Notes: a model not told the origin generated them from the letters alone. Positions 27,898-36,815 are shown, counted from the first letter of the stretch. The stretch is DNA of 64,000 bases from Tyzzerella sp. (GCA_017465565.1 JAFTWA010000031.1:1-64000); one strand, 5' to 3'. Program-made: numbers and translations.

Positions 27898-28245
27898 ATG
27901 AAACACAAATTAACTTCAATTCTCTTAATATTTATTCTGGTACTGACATGCATCAGCATGTCAGCCTGCCAGACTACCCCAACATCTCAGGATGACAAAG
28001 AGAAAGAGTCAGTCGAGAAAGAGCAGGAAATCGACGAATCTACAGATGACGCAAAATATTTGCCAGAGGAATCTATCGAAGCAGAGGAAGACGAGATGCT
28101 TGGTGAAGAGGTGGAAGACGAAACTATGGATGAATCATACGAAGAGGAAATGCCTGATGAAGAGGTAGAAAACTTTGAGGATGAATCATATATGGAGGAT
28201 TCTTCAGAGGTTCCTGACGAGTCAGACCCAGAAGCAGAATATTAA
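27898..28245 (+). CDS. Small, very acidic lipoprotein
   Basis: 115 residues. The signal ends in a lipobox, SMSAC with Cys24. The mature 92 residues are dominated by Glu and Asp with repeated EEVEDE / DEEVENFEDE patterns, almost certainly disordered and strongly negative. It starts 16 bases after the beta-helix gene (CGAGGTGA) and just before a terminator, so it is the last gene of the importer/beta-helix unit. Possible roles are a cation-binding tether or an electrostatic partner of the giant protein. No known domain recognised. Confidence 0.75.
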   Translation: MKHKLTSILLIFILVLTCISMSACQTTPTSQDDKEKESVEKEQEIDESTDDAKYLPEESIEAEEDEMLGEEVEDETMDESYEEEMPDEEVENFEDESYMEDSSEVPDESDPEAEY

Positions 28246-28266
28246 GTATTATAGAAGAAGTGAATG

Positions 28267-28317
28267 AAACTGCTGTTATCAATTTGTGGGTGTGTCACAA
28301 CTGATAGCAGCAGTTTT
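28267..28317 (+). terminator. Long hairpin terminator after the acidic lipoprotein gene
   Basis: AAACTGCTGTTATCA at 28267-28281 and following bases pair with TGATAGCAGCAGTTTT ending at 28317, with a GTGTGT-type loop. A CTTAACAAG tail and the AGAGGG ribosome site of the next gene follow. Confidence 0.8.
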
Positions 28318-28342
28318 CCTTAACAAGAAGAGAGGGAAAATT

Positions 28343-28987
28343 ATGTATAAACCAAGTTATAAATATGCAATATTTGACATGGATGGAACACTGCTGGATA
28401 CTATGTATTTGCAGCGAAACGCCGCCGTCGAATATTTGAGAAATCATGGACTGATTGACTTGGCAGATGAGATGCAGGATAAGTTTTTATATCTGCCTCA
28501 TTATCAAGCAATGGAAGCCATTCAGCCGTTATGCAAAGAACGAGGAATACCTGTAGTAACCAAGGCTGATATCATGGATATCAAGCGTGGACATTATAAG
28601 AATCCAGGGGAAAAGCCAGGTGCACGAAAGTTCTTACAGCTATTGAAGGAAAATGGAGTAAGAATGTGTGTTATGACTGCTTCTGAGCGGGAACTAGTTA
28701 CTGATGCCATGAAGAATGCAGGCATGGATGAGTATTTTGAATTTTATCTTACATCGGATGAATTTCCAGAAGGCAAGACAGGTACAGCCATTTTTGAAGA
28801 GGCACTGAGAAGGTTTGGTGCAAAAGCAGAAGAGGCAGCAGTGTTTGAGGATGCCTTGTATAGTATGAAGCGAGCAAAGGCTGTCGGCATGTATATTGTT
28901 GGTATTGAGGATGATACTGCTATCAATGAGCGCGAGAGAATCAAAGAAATGGCAGACGAATATTATGTGATGTATCCTGTGGAATAG
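28343..28987 (+). CDS. HAD-family hydrolase (beta-phosphoglucomutase/phosphatase-like)
   Basis: 214 residues from the ATG at 28343 (AGAGGG upstream); the longer frame from 28286 passes through the terminator and is rejected. HAD motif I is FDMDGTLLD, motif II MTASE, with a Lys in EGKTG and motif III FEDALYSMKRAK. The cap is the helical type seen in beta-phosphoglucomutases and sugar-phosphate phosphatases. Cytosolic. It is followed after 25 bases by a glycerophosphodiesterase and then an isomerase, suggesting these three process a phosphorylated sugar or glycerol derivative. Confidence 0.85.
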   Translation: MYKPSYKYAIFDMDGTLLDTMYLQRNAAVEYLRNHGLIDLADEMQDKFLYLPHYQAMEAIQPLCKERGIPVVTKADIMDIKRGHYKNPGEKPGARKFLQLLKENGVRMCVMTASERELVTDAMKNAGMDEYFEFYLTSDEFPEGKTGTAIFEEALRRFGAKAEEAAVFEDALYSMKRAKAVGMYIVGIEDDTAINERERIKEMADEYYVMYPVE

Positions 28988-29012
28988 CAGTCGTGAAGTG
29001 GAGGTAAAGACA

Positions 29013-29768
29013 ATGAACACAATTAAGGTAAATAAGAAAAACACACTTATGGTAGCCCACAGAGGTGTTTGCGGATTAGAACCAGAGAATTCAATTCCGG
29101 CATTTGTAGCAGCAGGTAACAGAAGTTATTATGGAATTGAGACAGATGTACACGTAACAGCAGATGGCAAGTTTATTTGCTTTCATGACGAACAGACAGC
29201 TCGTGTAGCAGGAGATGATATTAACGTAGAGACTTCTTCATACGGATTAGTTCGTAAGATTGTTTTAGATAATATCTGTCTCATGGAGAAAAAAACAGGT
29301 GAAAAGATAGGTGAGTTAAAAGGCCGCGATGATTTACTCATTCCACGTCTTGAGGACTATATTAATATTTGTAAGAAATATGAAAAGAAGGCAGTTTTGG
29401 AAGTGAAGAACCCAATGGTGCCAGAGGATATTGCGAGACTTGTAGAAGAAATCCGGGCACTCGACTATTTGGAACATGTAATTTTTATCTCTTTCCATCT
29501 TGAAAATCTGATTGAACTTCGAAGAATACTTCCAAATCAGAAGCTTCAATACATAACATCAAAGCGGTTCAGTGATGAAATGCATCATGCACTTATCGAG
29601 TATAAGCTGGATTGGGATGCATATCACCCAACTATCACAAAGGAAATTATGGATATGCTTCACGCAGAAGGTATAAAAATAAATTCTTGGACAGTGGATG
29701 ATGTGGAAGTGGCAGAAAGACTTGTTGAGTGGGGAATTGATTATCTTACCTCAGATATTTTGGAATAG
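29013..29768 (+). CDS. Glycerophosphodiester phosphodiesterase (GDPD), paralogue 1
   Basis: 251 residues from the ATG at 29013, served by GTGGAGG; an ATG at 28998 lies in that ribosome site. GDPD marks: catalytic HRG near the start (AHRGVCGLEPENS), GIETDVH with the metal-ligand Glu and Asp, FHDEQ with the second His, AVLEVKNP with Lys, and NSWTVDD at the end. Hydrolyses glycerophosphodiesters to sn-glycerol-3-phosphate and an alcohol. No signal peptide, so the substrate must be imported. Similar to the copies at 31742 and 50014, but with a longer loop after the HD motif. Translationally spaced from the HAD gene by 25 bases. Confidence 0.88.
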   Translation: MNTIKVNKKNTLMVAHRGVCGLEPENSIPAFVAAGNRSYYGIETDVHVTADGKFICFHDEQTARVAGDDINVETSSYGLVRKIVLDNICLMEKKTGEKIGELKGRDDLLIPRLEDYINICKKYEKKAVLEVKNPMVPEDIARLVEEIRALDYLEHVIFISFHLENLIELRRILPNQKLQYITSKRFSDEMHHALIEYKLDWDAYHPTITKEIMDMLHAEGIKINSWTVDDVEVAERLVEWGIDYLTSDILE

Positions 29769-29795
29769 AATAGTAGAATATCGGAGGGAAATAAG

Positions 29796-30698
29796 ATGGA
29801 TAGAAAAGTTGGTCTTTCTATAGTCAGACTTCAAAATGTATACGGCGATAGAAGAGCTTTAGAAATCGCAAAGGAAATTGGTGCTGATGCAGTAGATTTT
29901 AATTTGGATAACAAAGATTATCGGAATCCAGATTGCATCTATAGTAAGGGCGATGAGGCTGTGATTGAATATTACAAAGGCTTAAAAGCATATGCAGATG
30001 AACTGGGACTTATGATTTCCCAGACTCATGGTAAGCTTCCAGGATTTATTAATAATAAGGAAGAAGATGACGCATTAGTTGAGAATTCACGTCTTGACTG
30101 TCTGGCAACAGCAGTACTTGGTGCGCCAGTATGTGTAATCCATAATGCGAGTTCTATTTCTATGGGAGCAAATCCTGATCCAGAACTTATGCATCGGTTG
30201 AGCTTTGATATGTTTACGCGTATTTTGCCTTATGCAAAAGAATATGGTGTGAAGGTTGCAACGGAAACCTTTGGCGATGCAGTGGAGTACGAGTCTTGCG
30301 ATTTCTTTGGAAATATTGATGAGTTTATGAAGGCTTACGAAGATATCAAGGCAATCGAAGAGTATCGTGATTACTTTACGGTTTGCGTTGATACAGGGCA
30401 TTCTAATAAAGCAATGCGCTATAATAATCCGACTCCAGGAGATGTAATTCGTAGAATTGGAAGCGATATTGATGTGTTGCATCTTAATGACAATGATACA
30501 TTAACTGACCAGCATAAAATGCCGATGACAGGATGCATTGATTGGGATGATATCTTTGATGCGCTTGATGAAGTGGGATATAAGGGAGTCTATAATATGG
30601 AAGTGAAATTAGCACATTTCGGAGATGACTTCCTGATTGAGCATGCAGAATTTGCAGTGAAGCTCATGAAATATATGTTGAAAAAACGCTACAAATAG
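29796..30698 (+). CDS. Sugar phosphate isomerase/epimerase, TIM barrel
   Basis: 300 residues of the xylose-isomerase-like TIM-barrel family. Visible metal-site strands: VIHNASS, VATETFGD (Glu), VDTGHSN (Asp/His), LHLNDND and NMEVKL (late Glu). It is a relative of the protein at 1521 but clearly a different branch. No signal peptide. GGAGGG ribosome site, 27 bases after the GDPD gene. With the HAD phosphatase and GDPD it would convert the alcohol part released from the diester, for example a sugar or inositol; that link is inference. Confidence 0.82.
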   Translation: MDRKVGLSIVRLQNVYGDRRALEIAKEIGADAVDFNLDNKDYRNPDCIYSKGDEAVIEYYKGLKAYADELGLMISQTHGKLPGFINNKEEDDALVENSRLDCLATAVLGAPVCVIHNASSISMGANPDPELMHRLSFDMFTRILPYAKEYGVKVATETFGDAVEYESCDFFGNIDEFMKAYEDIKAIEEYRDYFTVCVDTGHSNKAMRYNNPTPGDVIRRIGSDIDVLHLNDNDTLTDQHKMPMTGCIDWDDIFDALDEVGYKGVYNMEVKLAHFGDDFLIEHAEFAVKLMKYMLKKRYK

Positions 30699-30725
30699 AA
30701 CCCGATTTTTAAATGAAATATTTTA

Positions 30726-30754
30726 TTGAACAAAATGCTCAAAAGGAGTAAAAT
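30726..30754 (+). promoter_or_regulatory. Sigma-A promoter of the mgtC-like gene
   Basis: TTGAAC at 30726-30731, a 17-base spacer, and TAAAAT at 30749-30754. The start codon follows 38 bases later with AAGAGGG as ribosome site. Confidence 0.7.
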
Positions 30755-30792
30755 AGTTTCAAGAGAAAATAGAATAAGAAGAGGGTGAAAAG

Positions 30793-31479
30793 ATGAATGA
30801 TTTTATGAACATCCAGTGGCAGGACATACTGGATGCATTTATCAAAATGGCGATGGCGCTATTTTGTGGCGGCGTTCTCGGTATCGAACGTGGCCGTAAA
30901 AAGAGACCGGCAGGTTTCCGTACATATATGCTCGTTTGTCTGGGTGCGACATTAGTAATGATGACAAACGATTACATATGCCAGATTTATGGTACAGGTG
31001 ATGTAGCGCGTATGGGAGCACAGGTTGTCAATGGAATCGGTTTCCTGGGTGCGGGTACAATTATTACCACAGGACATAACCGTGTAAAAGGTCTTACAAC
31101 AGCAGCAGGATTATGGGCATCAGCCTGTATTGGACTAGCTATTGGAAGCAGCTATTATGTAGGAGCTCTTATGGGAACATTTATGATTTTCATAATCATG
31201 GTAGTTCTTCACAGCTTTGACCGTCGACTGCTTTCGTCAACAAAGGTTGTTGTTTTATATGTTGAAATGAAGAAGATGTCAGTCATTAGACGGTTGAATG
31301 CGTTTGCTAAGGAACACAATATCATAGTAGATGACGTGGAAATGGAGACACCAGATCCTACACGTTCATCTAGAGTGGCAGCTTTAGTGTCACTTAGATT
31401 ACCGAAGAAGAGTGCGCATGCAGAACTGATTGATCAGATAAATGCAATCGAAGGCGTGCATTATGCAGAAGAAATGTAA
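30793..31479 (+). CDS. mgtC: MgtC/SapB-family membrane protein
   Basis: 228 residues. The N-terminal part has the MgtC hallmark: GGVLGIERGRKKRPAGFRTY with an invariant Arg, then LVCLGATLVM, NGIGFLGAGTI and GLTTAAGLWASACIGLAIG, within about five membrane helices. A soluble ACT-like C-terminal tail follows from about residue 150. Family members help adaptation to low magnesium and can modulate the F-type ATPase. It has its own promoter and terminator, so it is a stand-alone gene between two GDPD units. No magnesium riboswitch was recognised in the short leader. Confidence 0.85.
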   Translation: MNDFMNIQWQDILDAFIKMAMALFCGGVLGIERGRKKRPAGFRTYMLVCLGATLVMMTNDYICQIYGTGDVARMGAQVVNGIGFLGAGTIITTGHNRVKGLTTAAGLWASACIGLAIGSSYYVGALMGTFMIFIIMVVLHSFDRRLLSSTKVVVLYVEMKKMSVIRRLNAFAKEHNIIVDDVEMETPDPTRSSRVAALVSLRLPKKSAHAELIDQINAIEGVHYAEEM

Positions 31480-31490
31480 ATGTGCTTTAT

Positions 31491-31526
31491 AAAAAGGTGT
31501 GATTCGCAAGAATCACATCTTTTTTA
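31491..31526 (+). terminator. Terminator of the mgtC-like gene
   Basis: AAAAAGGTGTGATTC at 31491-31505 pairs with GAATCACATCTTTTTT from 31510 (one A-C/G mismatch) around the loop GCAA. The T run is long. Confidence 0.85.
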
Positions 31527-31636
31527 CTTTTTGCATATCTGGAGATAGAAAAATCATTTGTACCACATATAACTACTTTTTCCACAATTTGGAACTAAAA
31601 AAGGTCGATTTTGAATAGTTTACAATTTTATTTCCT

Positions 31637-31687
31637 ACATTTTGTATATTATTACCAATTTTATTCATGGAACTGCTATTGTATAAT
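31637..31687 (+). promoter_or_regulatory. Shared-architecture promoter of the GDPD-AraC operon
   Basis: ACATTTTGTATATTAT at 31637-31652 is followed, exactly 42 bases from its start, by TTGTATAAT (31679-31687, -10 TATAAT at 31682). No good -35 hexamer exists; an ATTTT at 31658-31662 sits where it should be. The same two blocks with the same spacing occur at 37891-37941. The upstream block is placed where an AraC-type activator would bind. Confidence 0.7.
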
Positions 31688-31741
31688 ACAATCACAATAA
31701 CGTATGATTTATATCTATTTAGAAAGCAAGGAGGAATTCTC

Positions 31742-32470
31742 ATGAGCAATACAATTAAAATTGAGAATAAAAATGGTACCTTAATAATTGCACACCGTGG
31801 ACTTAGTGGTCTGGAACAAGAGAATACGAATGCCGCATTTATCGCCGCAGGTAATCGCTCGTATTTTGGTATTGAAACAGACGTTCATAAAACAGCAGAC
31901 GGTAAATTTGTTCTTATGCATGATGCCAATACACTTCGCACAACAGGCGATGATATTGAGATTAACAAAGCTACATATGAGACCCTGCGTAACATCCGTG
32001 TACTGCAAAAAGACGGTATGAGAAGCAGAACAGACCTTAGAATTCCTTCTCTTGAAGAATATATTGGTATCTGCAAGCATTATGAAAAGTATGCAATTCT
32101 GGAACTCAAGGACGAGTTTACTGCAGAAGATATTGATGCAATCTGCAAGATTATCGAAGCAGATGATTATATGGAAAAGACCGTGTTCATTTCTTTCAAG
32201 TTCAATAACATGGTTCTTGTGAAAGAAAGAAATCCAGAACAGACTGTACAGTTCTTGTCATGGGAACCAGTGGGTGATGAGAGAATTGAAGAATTAGTTA
32301 AATATAAGATGGACTTGGATGCACATTCAAGATTATTTACGAAAGAATTTATTGATAAATGCCACAGCAAAGGAATCAAGGTGAACGCTTGGACGGTAGA
32401 TGATTTAGAGACTGCAGAACGCCTTATTAAAGATGGTATAGATTTCATTACTACAAACATTCTGGAATAG
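31742..32470 (+). CDS. Glycerophosphodiester phosphodiesterase (GDPD), paralogue 2
   Basis: 242 residues from the ATG at 31742, with AAGGAGGAA upstream; the longer frame from 31667 starts inside the promoter. Catalytic marks: AHRGLSGLEQENT, GIETDVHKT, LMHDANT, AILELKD and NAWTVDD. Cytosolic. It is closer to the copy at 50014 than to 29013. The next gene, 15 bases on, is its AraC regulator, so the pair is one operon and the regulator probably acts on this promoter. Product would be glycerol-3-phosphate plus the head-group alcohol. Confidence 0.88.
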   Translation: MSNTIKIENKNGTLIIAHRGLSGLEQENTNAAFIAAGNRSYFGIETDVHKTADGKFVLMHDANTLRTTGDDIEINKATYETLRNIRVLQKDGMRSRTDLRIPSLEEYIGICKHYEKYAILELKDEFTAEDIDAICKIIEADDYMEKTVFISFKFNNMVLVKERNPEQTVQFLSWEPVGDERIEELVKYKMDLDAHSRLFTKEFIDKCHSKGIKVNAWTVDDLETAERLIKDGIDFITTNILE

Positions 32471-32485
32471 GAGGGCGTACAAAAG

Positions 32486-33337
32486 ATGAAAGAAGATATA
32501 GTTCATTTTTATGTACCTCAGACAAGAGTGCCTTTATATTTGGAAATGGCCGGTATCTCTTATTGTGATGGCAGCTACAGGATGAGCAGATGGGAAAGTA
32601 AGGAAACGGTAATCGAATATATCGTTGAAGGTACGGGATATCTGAATGTGAACGGAGAGCATTACACCGCATCCGCAGGGCAGGTATATATTTTACGTAA
32701 AAGAACCACACATACCTATTGGTCAGACAGTAAGAAACCTTGGGTAAAGATATTCTTTAACTTTAGAGGAACCCTTGCTGAAAGAATCCTTGACGAATAT
32801 CAGCTTGGCGGCAAGAATAAGGTTGTGTTAAATGGAGAAGGCATGGAGAAGGATTTCCGGGAGATGTTGGACCACGTTTCAGATGGCACCATTGTTCAGT
32901 CGGAGCGGTTTGACAGAGCGGCAGTTGATTTTTTGCATTTAATCACAAAGCTGTCAAAACTGGATAAGATGCGCAACAATTCAAGCGGCGATTTGATGAG
33001 TGTGGAAGATGAGATGAATACACTGATTGAATATATCACTTTGAATCCAAAGAGAATTGTAAGTAATCAGGAATTGGCAGATGCTATTTTCCGTTCGAAG
33101 GATTATGTAATTAAGAGATTTTCAACAAACTTCGGTGTTACACCTTACGAATATCAGATTCAGCAGAAGATATTTAGTGCAAAAAATATGTTGGAAAATA
33201 CGAAACTGTCTGTGAAAGAGATTGCGTCCGCTGTGGGATATGATGATCAACATTATTTCTCGTATATGTTTAAAAAGAGGTGTGGGCTTTCACCGACACA
33301 ATATAGAAAAAAATCACATGACGAATACCCATCGTAA
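32486..33337 (+). CDS. AraC-family regulator, paired with GDPD paralogue 2
   Basis: 283 residues. Cupin-type N-terminus (YLEMAGISYCDGSYRMSR, GTGYLNVNGEHYTASAGQ, PWVKIFFNFRG) and AraC helix-turn-helix at about 185-280 (NQELADAIFRSKDYVIKRFS, SVKEIASAVGYDDQHYFSYMF, GLSPTQYRKK). It is nearly a duplicate of the regulator at 49178 along its whole length and a more distant relative of the one at 12361. GGAGGG ribosome site. A terminator overlaps its stop codon. Likely activates its own operon and the operon at 38015, which share a promoter pattern. Confidence 0.88.
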   Translation: MKEDIVHFYVPQTRVPLYLEMAGISYCDGSYRMSRWESKETVIEYIVEGTGYLNVNGEHYTASAGQVYILRKRTTHTYWSDSKKPWVKIFFNFRGTLAERILDEYQLGGKNKVVLNGEGMEKDFREMLDHVSDGTIVQSERFDRAAVDFLHLITKLSKLDKMRNNSSGDLMSVEDEMNTLIEYITLNPKRIVSNQELADAIFRSKDYVIKRFSTNFGVTPYEYQIQQKIFSAKNMLENTKLSVKEIASAVGYDDQHYFSYMFKKRCGLSPTQYRKKSHDEYPS

Positions 33338-33352
33338 GGGTATTCGTTTTTT
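33321..33352. terminator. Bidirectional terminator between convergent AraC genes
   Basis: ACGAATACCC at 33321-33330 and GGGTATTCGT at 33338-33347 form a perfect 10-bp stem; the TAA stop of the + gene is in the loop and T run 33347-33352 follows. Confidence 0.85.
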
Positions 33353-33354
33353 GT

Positions 33355-34143
33355 TCAAGAGAAGATGTTTGATTTCGCATATCCTCTTGGTGACATCTTC
33401 ATGTACTTCAAAAACACCCGGTTAAAGGTTTTTGTAGACGAAAATCCTGAAGCATACGCTGTCTCCGTCACACTAACATTTTTCTTCAGCAGCTTACAAG
33501 CATGCTCCACACGCAGCTGTGTAATAAAATCCTTATAACTAATGTTCATTCTCTCACGAAAAATGTGTGAGATATAATATTTATTCAAATACAATTCTTT
33601 AGCCAGAGATTCTAAGGTGAGTGGTTGTGTGTAGTTTTCCAAACAATAGGTAAGGAGCTTTTTGATTGTTTCCTCATCGCCAGGTTTATCAATCAATTCC
33701 TTTTGTGAAAACATTTCGGCCATAAGGGTAAGAAGATAACCCTTTGCAGCAATCTGATCTATTGCAGCTCCCGTTTCTAATCTTTGTGTAAGCTTTTCTA
33801 AAAAATCTTGAACATCCACAGGAAGAACAGCAGATTTCCAGATTGGTGTTTCTGGTATCTTGGATTGAAAGACTTCTTTAAATTCGGCGAAAATTTCAGG
33901 TGCAAAAATAATTAAATAACCTTCTGTAGCCTCTATATCATGATAAAAATGAAGCTGGTTTGGAAATGCTAAGAAAATATCACCTGCTTCTAATTCATAT
34001 TGTCTGTTGTCCAGGGTTGCGATACTGTGACCTTTTTTTACATAAATCATTTCCAAGTGGGGATGGATATGTGGTCTTGGTAGTAATTTGTCGATTCTTT
34101 GAGCTGTAAAAGCAAATTTTCGCATTTCTATATGATATAACAT
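33355..34143 (-). CDS. AraC-family transcriptional regulator
   Basis: 262 residues. Cupin sensing domain with HIHPHLEMIYVKKG, GDIFLAFPNQLHFYHD; AraC helix-turn-helix from about 165 (LESLAKELYLNKYYISHIFRE, SVTETAYASGFSSTKTFNRVF, KMSPRGY). AAGGAGA precedes the ATG. Divergent from the GH3 gene across 125 bases, the classical position for a local activator of that glycosidase. It is not closely related to the three other regulators with the YLEMAG-type N-terminus. Confidence 0.88.
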   Translation of the reverse strand: MLYHIEMRKFAFTAQRIDKLLPRPHIHPHLEMIYVKKGHSIATLDNRQYELEAGDIFLAFPNQLHFYHDIEATEGYLIIFAPEIFAEFKEVFQSKIPETPIWKSAVLPVDVQDFLEKLTQRLETGAAIDQIAAKGYLLTLMAEMFSQKELIDKPGDEETIKKLLTYCLENYTQPLTLESLAKELYLNKYYISHIFRERMNISYKDFITQLRVEHACKLLKKNVSVTETAYASGFSSTKTFNRVFLKYMKMSPRGYAKSNIFS

Positions 34144-34174
34144 ACTTATCTCCTTGATAATACCGCAAAAAATG

Positions 34175-34199
34175 AGGCATTTTTATATCTTTAATGCCT
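34175..34199. promoter_or_regulatory. Inverted repeat in the AraC/GH3 divergent region
   Basis: AGGCATT (34175-34181) and AATGCCT (34193-34199) are exact inverted 7-mers separated by 11 bases. An AGGCATTTT also overlaps the GH3 ribosome site at 34256-34264. This may be the operator of the divergent regulator; unsupported beyond symmetry and position. Confidence 0.4.
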
Positions 34200-34268
34200 A
34201 GTATTATAGTATGTATAGATTAAAATGTAAAGTAAGAATATAAAAACAAAATGAGGAGGCATTTTGAG

Positions 34269-36560
34269 ATGGAAAAATGGGCTAGAGCACTTTACACACC
34301 TTGTTTACCACTTGGAGACAACCGTTCTCTCATTACAGGGTGTGAGAAACACATTCAACTTTCAAGACAAGCAGCTGCAGAAGGAACTGTACTTTTAAAG
34401 AACAATAACGGGTTACTTCCATTTGCAAAGGGTACAAAGGTTGCAGTATTTGGATGCGGACAGATTGATTACATCAAAGGCGGCGGTGGTTCGGGTGACG
34501 TTCACACTGCATACGTACGCAACATATATGAGGGCTTAAAACTGAAAAAAGGTTACATCAATGTATTTGATGAACTTTCACTTTTTTATCAGGGATACGT
34601 GGAAGAGGCTTATAAAAATGGTGCAAGTATGGGAATGTTCGAGGAGCCACCTGTATCAGAGGAACTTGTGCAAAAGGCAAAGGATTTCACGGATACTGCA
34701 ATCATTGTAATCAGACGTTATTCAAGAGAAAATTTTGACAGAAAAAATGATGGAACAGATGATTATTTCTACCTCAGTGAAATGGAACAAAAAATGGTAG
34801 AAGCTGTGAAAGCAAATTTCGAGCATATTGTTGTGCTCCTTAACGTAGGTGCAATGATCGATACTGCGTGGTTGGCTTATGAAGATGGTATTGAAGCAGC
34901 ATTTTCTATCTGGCAGGGCGGTATGGAAGGCGGACTTGCAACAGCAGACATCTTAACTGGTGAAGTGAATCCATCTGGTAAAATGGTAGATACTTGTGTA
35001 AAATCTTTTGATGATTATCCATCTTCAGAAGGCTTTCACGAGTCAGCAGATTATGTAAAATATACAGAAGATATTTATGTGGGATATCGTTATTTTGAAA
35101 CAATCCCAGGCAAAAAAGACTGCGTAGTTTATCCATTTGGTTATGGTCTTTCTTATACAACCTTTCATTTGTCTGAAATGCAGGCCTGCAGCATCGGAAA
35201 TAAAATCATCCTTTCTGTAACTGTAACAAATACAGGAGATGTATCAGGGAAAGAGGTAGTGCAAGTATACTACAGTGCACCTTCTGCTAAATTAGACAAA
35301 CCAGCAAGAGAACTTTGCGGATTTGCAAAAACAAAAGAATTGGCTCCAAGTGAGAGCCAGGTTCTGACAATTACATATGATGTAAATGATATGGCATCTT
35401 TCGATGAACATGGTGTAATTGCAAAATCAGCATTTATACTTGAAAAGGGTGAATACAAAATCTATGTTGGTGCTGATGTGCGCAGTGCTAAGGCTATTGA
35501 GTATACATATGTGGTGGATGAAGACAGAGTGACAGAACAGTTACATTCTTACTGTGCACCAGAAAATTTGGACAAGCGTCTGAAAGCAGATGGAGCATAT
35601 GACACAATCGAATGTAAACCGGCAGTAAGAACCGAATTCCCATGTGAATACAAGTGTGCAGAAAAGCCAGAAAAAATGTATCGTTTAATTGACGTTGCAG
35701 AAGGAAAAATTGATTTAGATACATTTATGGCACAGCTTACCGATGATGAATTGATTTATTTAGTAGGTGGTCATCCAAACGTAGGTGTGGCAAATACTTC
35801 CGGTTTTGGCTGCCTTGGCCTTTACGGAATCCCACCAATTATGACAGCAGATGGTCCTGCAGGTGTTCGTATTAACCGTCCTACAGGTGTCCTTACGACA
35901 GCATTCCCTGTAGCTACAGCCATTGCATGTACATGGAACTTAGAGCTTATGGAAGAGATTGGAAAAGCTGGTGCATTAGAAGTGAAGGAAAATAACCTCC
36001 ATATCTGGTTAACTCCAGCACTCAATATTCACAGAAGTCCTCTTTGCGGAAGAAACTTCGAATATTTCTCAGAAGATCCATTTGTATCAGGTAAAATGGC
36101 GGCTGCCAAAGTAAATGGTATTCAGTCACAGAATATCGCAGCAACACCAAAACATTTTGCATGTAACAATAAAGAAACAAATCGAAAGAATTCCGATTCG
36201 GTTGTATCAGAAAGGGCACTCAGAGAGATTTATCTCAAAGGCTTTGAAATCTGCGTGAAAGAATCAAAACCAAAGACAATTATGACTTCTTACAATATTA
36301 TCAATGGAGTTCGTGCTTCAGAAAATACAGAACTTTTAGAAGGTATTTTAAGAGGCGAGTGGGGATTCGATGGCATGGTGACAACTGACTGGCATACACG
36401 TGCGGAACACTGCAAGGAAGTGCTGGCAGGTAATGACCTTAAAATGTCACGTGGCGATGAACCGAACTTGAAGGAAGCTATGGAAAATGGCAGACTTACA
36501 AGAGAAGAACTTTGCGTTTGTGTAAAACGAATCTTAGAAATGATTTTATGGTTAGAATAG
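34269..36560 (+). CDS. Glycoside hydrolase family 3 beta-glucosidase, reversed domain order
   Basis: 763 residues from the ATG at 34269; the in-frame ATG at 34251 lies on the GAGGAGG ribosome site. The GH3 C-terminal alpha/beta domain comes first (about 25-290: SRQAAAEGTVLLKNNNGLLP, VAVFGCG), then a fibronectin-III-like domain (about 320-400: VTNTGDVSGKEVVQVY), then the catalytic barrel (about 455-763: MTADGPAGVR, HIWLTPALNIHRSPLCGRNF, ATPKHFACNN.E) with nucleophile Asp707 in TTDWHT. This permuted order is known for some Ruminococcus and Butyrivibrio enzymes. No signal peptide; it acts on imported beta-glucosides or xylosides. Single-gene unit with its own terminator. Confidence 0.9.
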   Translation: MEKWARALYTPCLPLGDNRSLITGCEKHIQLSRQAAAEGTVLLKNNNGLLPFAKGTKVAVFGCGQIDYIKGGGGSGDVHTAYVRNIYEGLKLKKGYINVFDELSLFYQGYVEEAYKNGASMGMFEEPPVSEELVQKAKDFTDTAIIVIRRYSRENFDRKNDGTDDYFYLSEMEQKMVEAVKANFEHIVVLLNVGAMIDTAWLAYEDGIEAAFSIWQGGMEGGLATADILTGEVNPSGKMVDTCVKSFDDYPSSEGFHESADYVKYTEDIYVGYRYFETIPGKKDCVVYPFGYGLSYTTFHLSEMQACSIGNKIILSVTVTNTGDVSGKEVVQVYYSAPSAKLDKPARELCGFAKTKELAPSESQVLTITYDVNDMASFDEHGVIAKSAFILEKGEYKIYVGADVRSAKAIEYTYVVDEDRVTEQLHSYCAPENLDKRLKADGAYDTIECKPAVRTEFPCEYKCAEKPEKMYRLIDVAEGKIDLDTFMAQLTDDELIYLVGGHPNVGVANTSGFGCLGLYGIPPIMTADGPAGVRINRPTGVLTTAFPVATAIACTWNLELMEEIGKAGALEVKENNLHIWLTPALNIHRSPLCGRNFEYFSEDPFVSGKMAAAKVNGIQSQNIAATPKHFACNNKETNRKNSDSVVSERALREIYLKGFEICVKESKPKTIMTSYNIINGVRASENTELLEGILRGEWGFDGMVTTDWHTRAEHCKEVLAGNDLKMSRGDEPNLKEAMENGRLTREELCVCVKRILEMILWLE

Positions 36561-36563
36561 TAG

Positions 36564-36599
36564 AAAAGGTCATCCAATTAAATGTTGGATGGCCTTTTT
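36564..36599 (+). terminator. Terminator of the GH3 gene
   Basis: AAAAGGTCATCCAA at 36564-36577 pairs with TTGGATGGCCTTTTT at 36585-36599 around TTAAATG, with one C-A/G-type mismatch. Confidence 0.85.
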
Positions 36600-36815
36600 A
36601 ATATTTCTGTTCACAAATAATGTGGTATTCTTTTGGTGACTATGTTATAATATCTGTAAGCATTAATATTTCTATATTTCTAGTGAGTTATCACATCTAT
36701 TATCTTGCCGTTATGGCGTCAAAAGAAATCTCGATGCTTAATATCCAGTAAATAAAAGCAGAGAGGTTGAAAATAGTGTGATAAACCTCCTGCAGGTAAT
36801 CAAAGGAGGAATTTC

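Noticed and set aside
28286..28342. N-terminal extension of the HAD gene
   Set aside because: The extension is encoded by the terminator hairpin and lacks a ribosome site; ATG at 28343 is better.
36741..36815. Riboswitch before the intact Rpn gene
   Set aside because: Only a short GAGGTT/AACCTC pairing is visible; no known riboswitch core was recognised.
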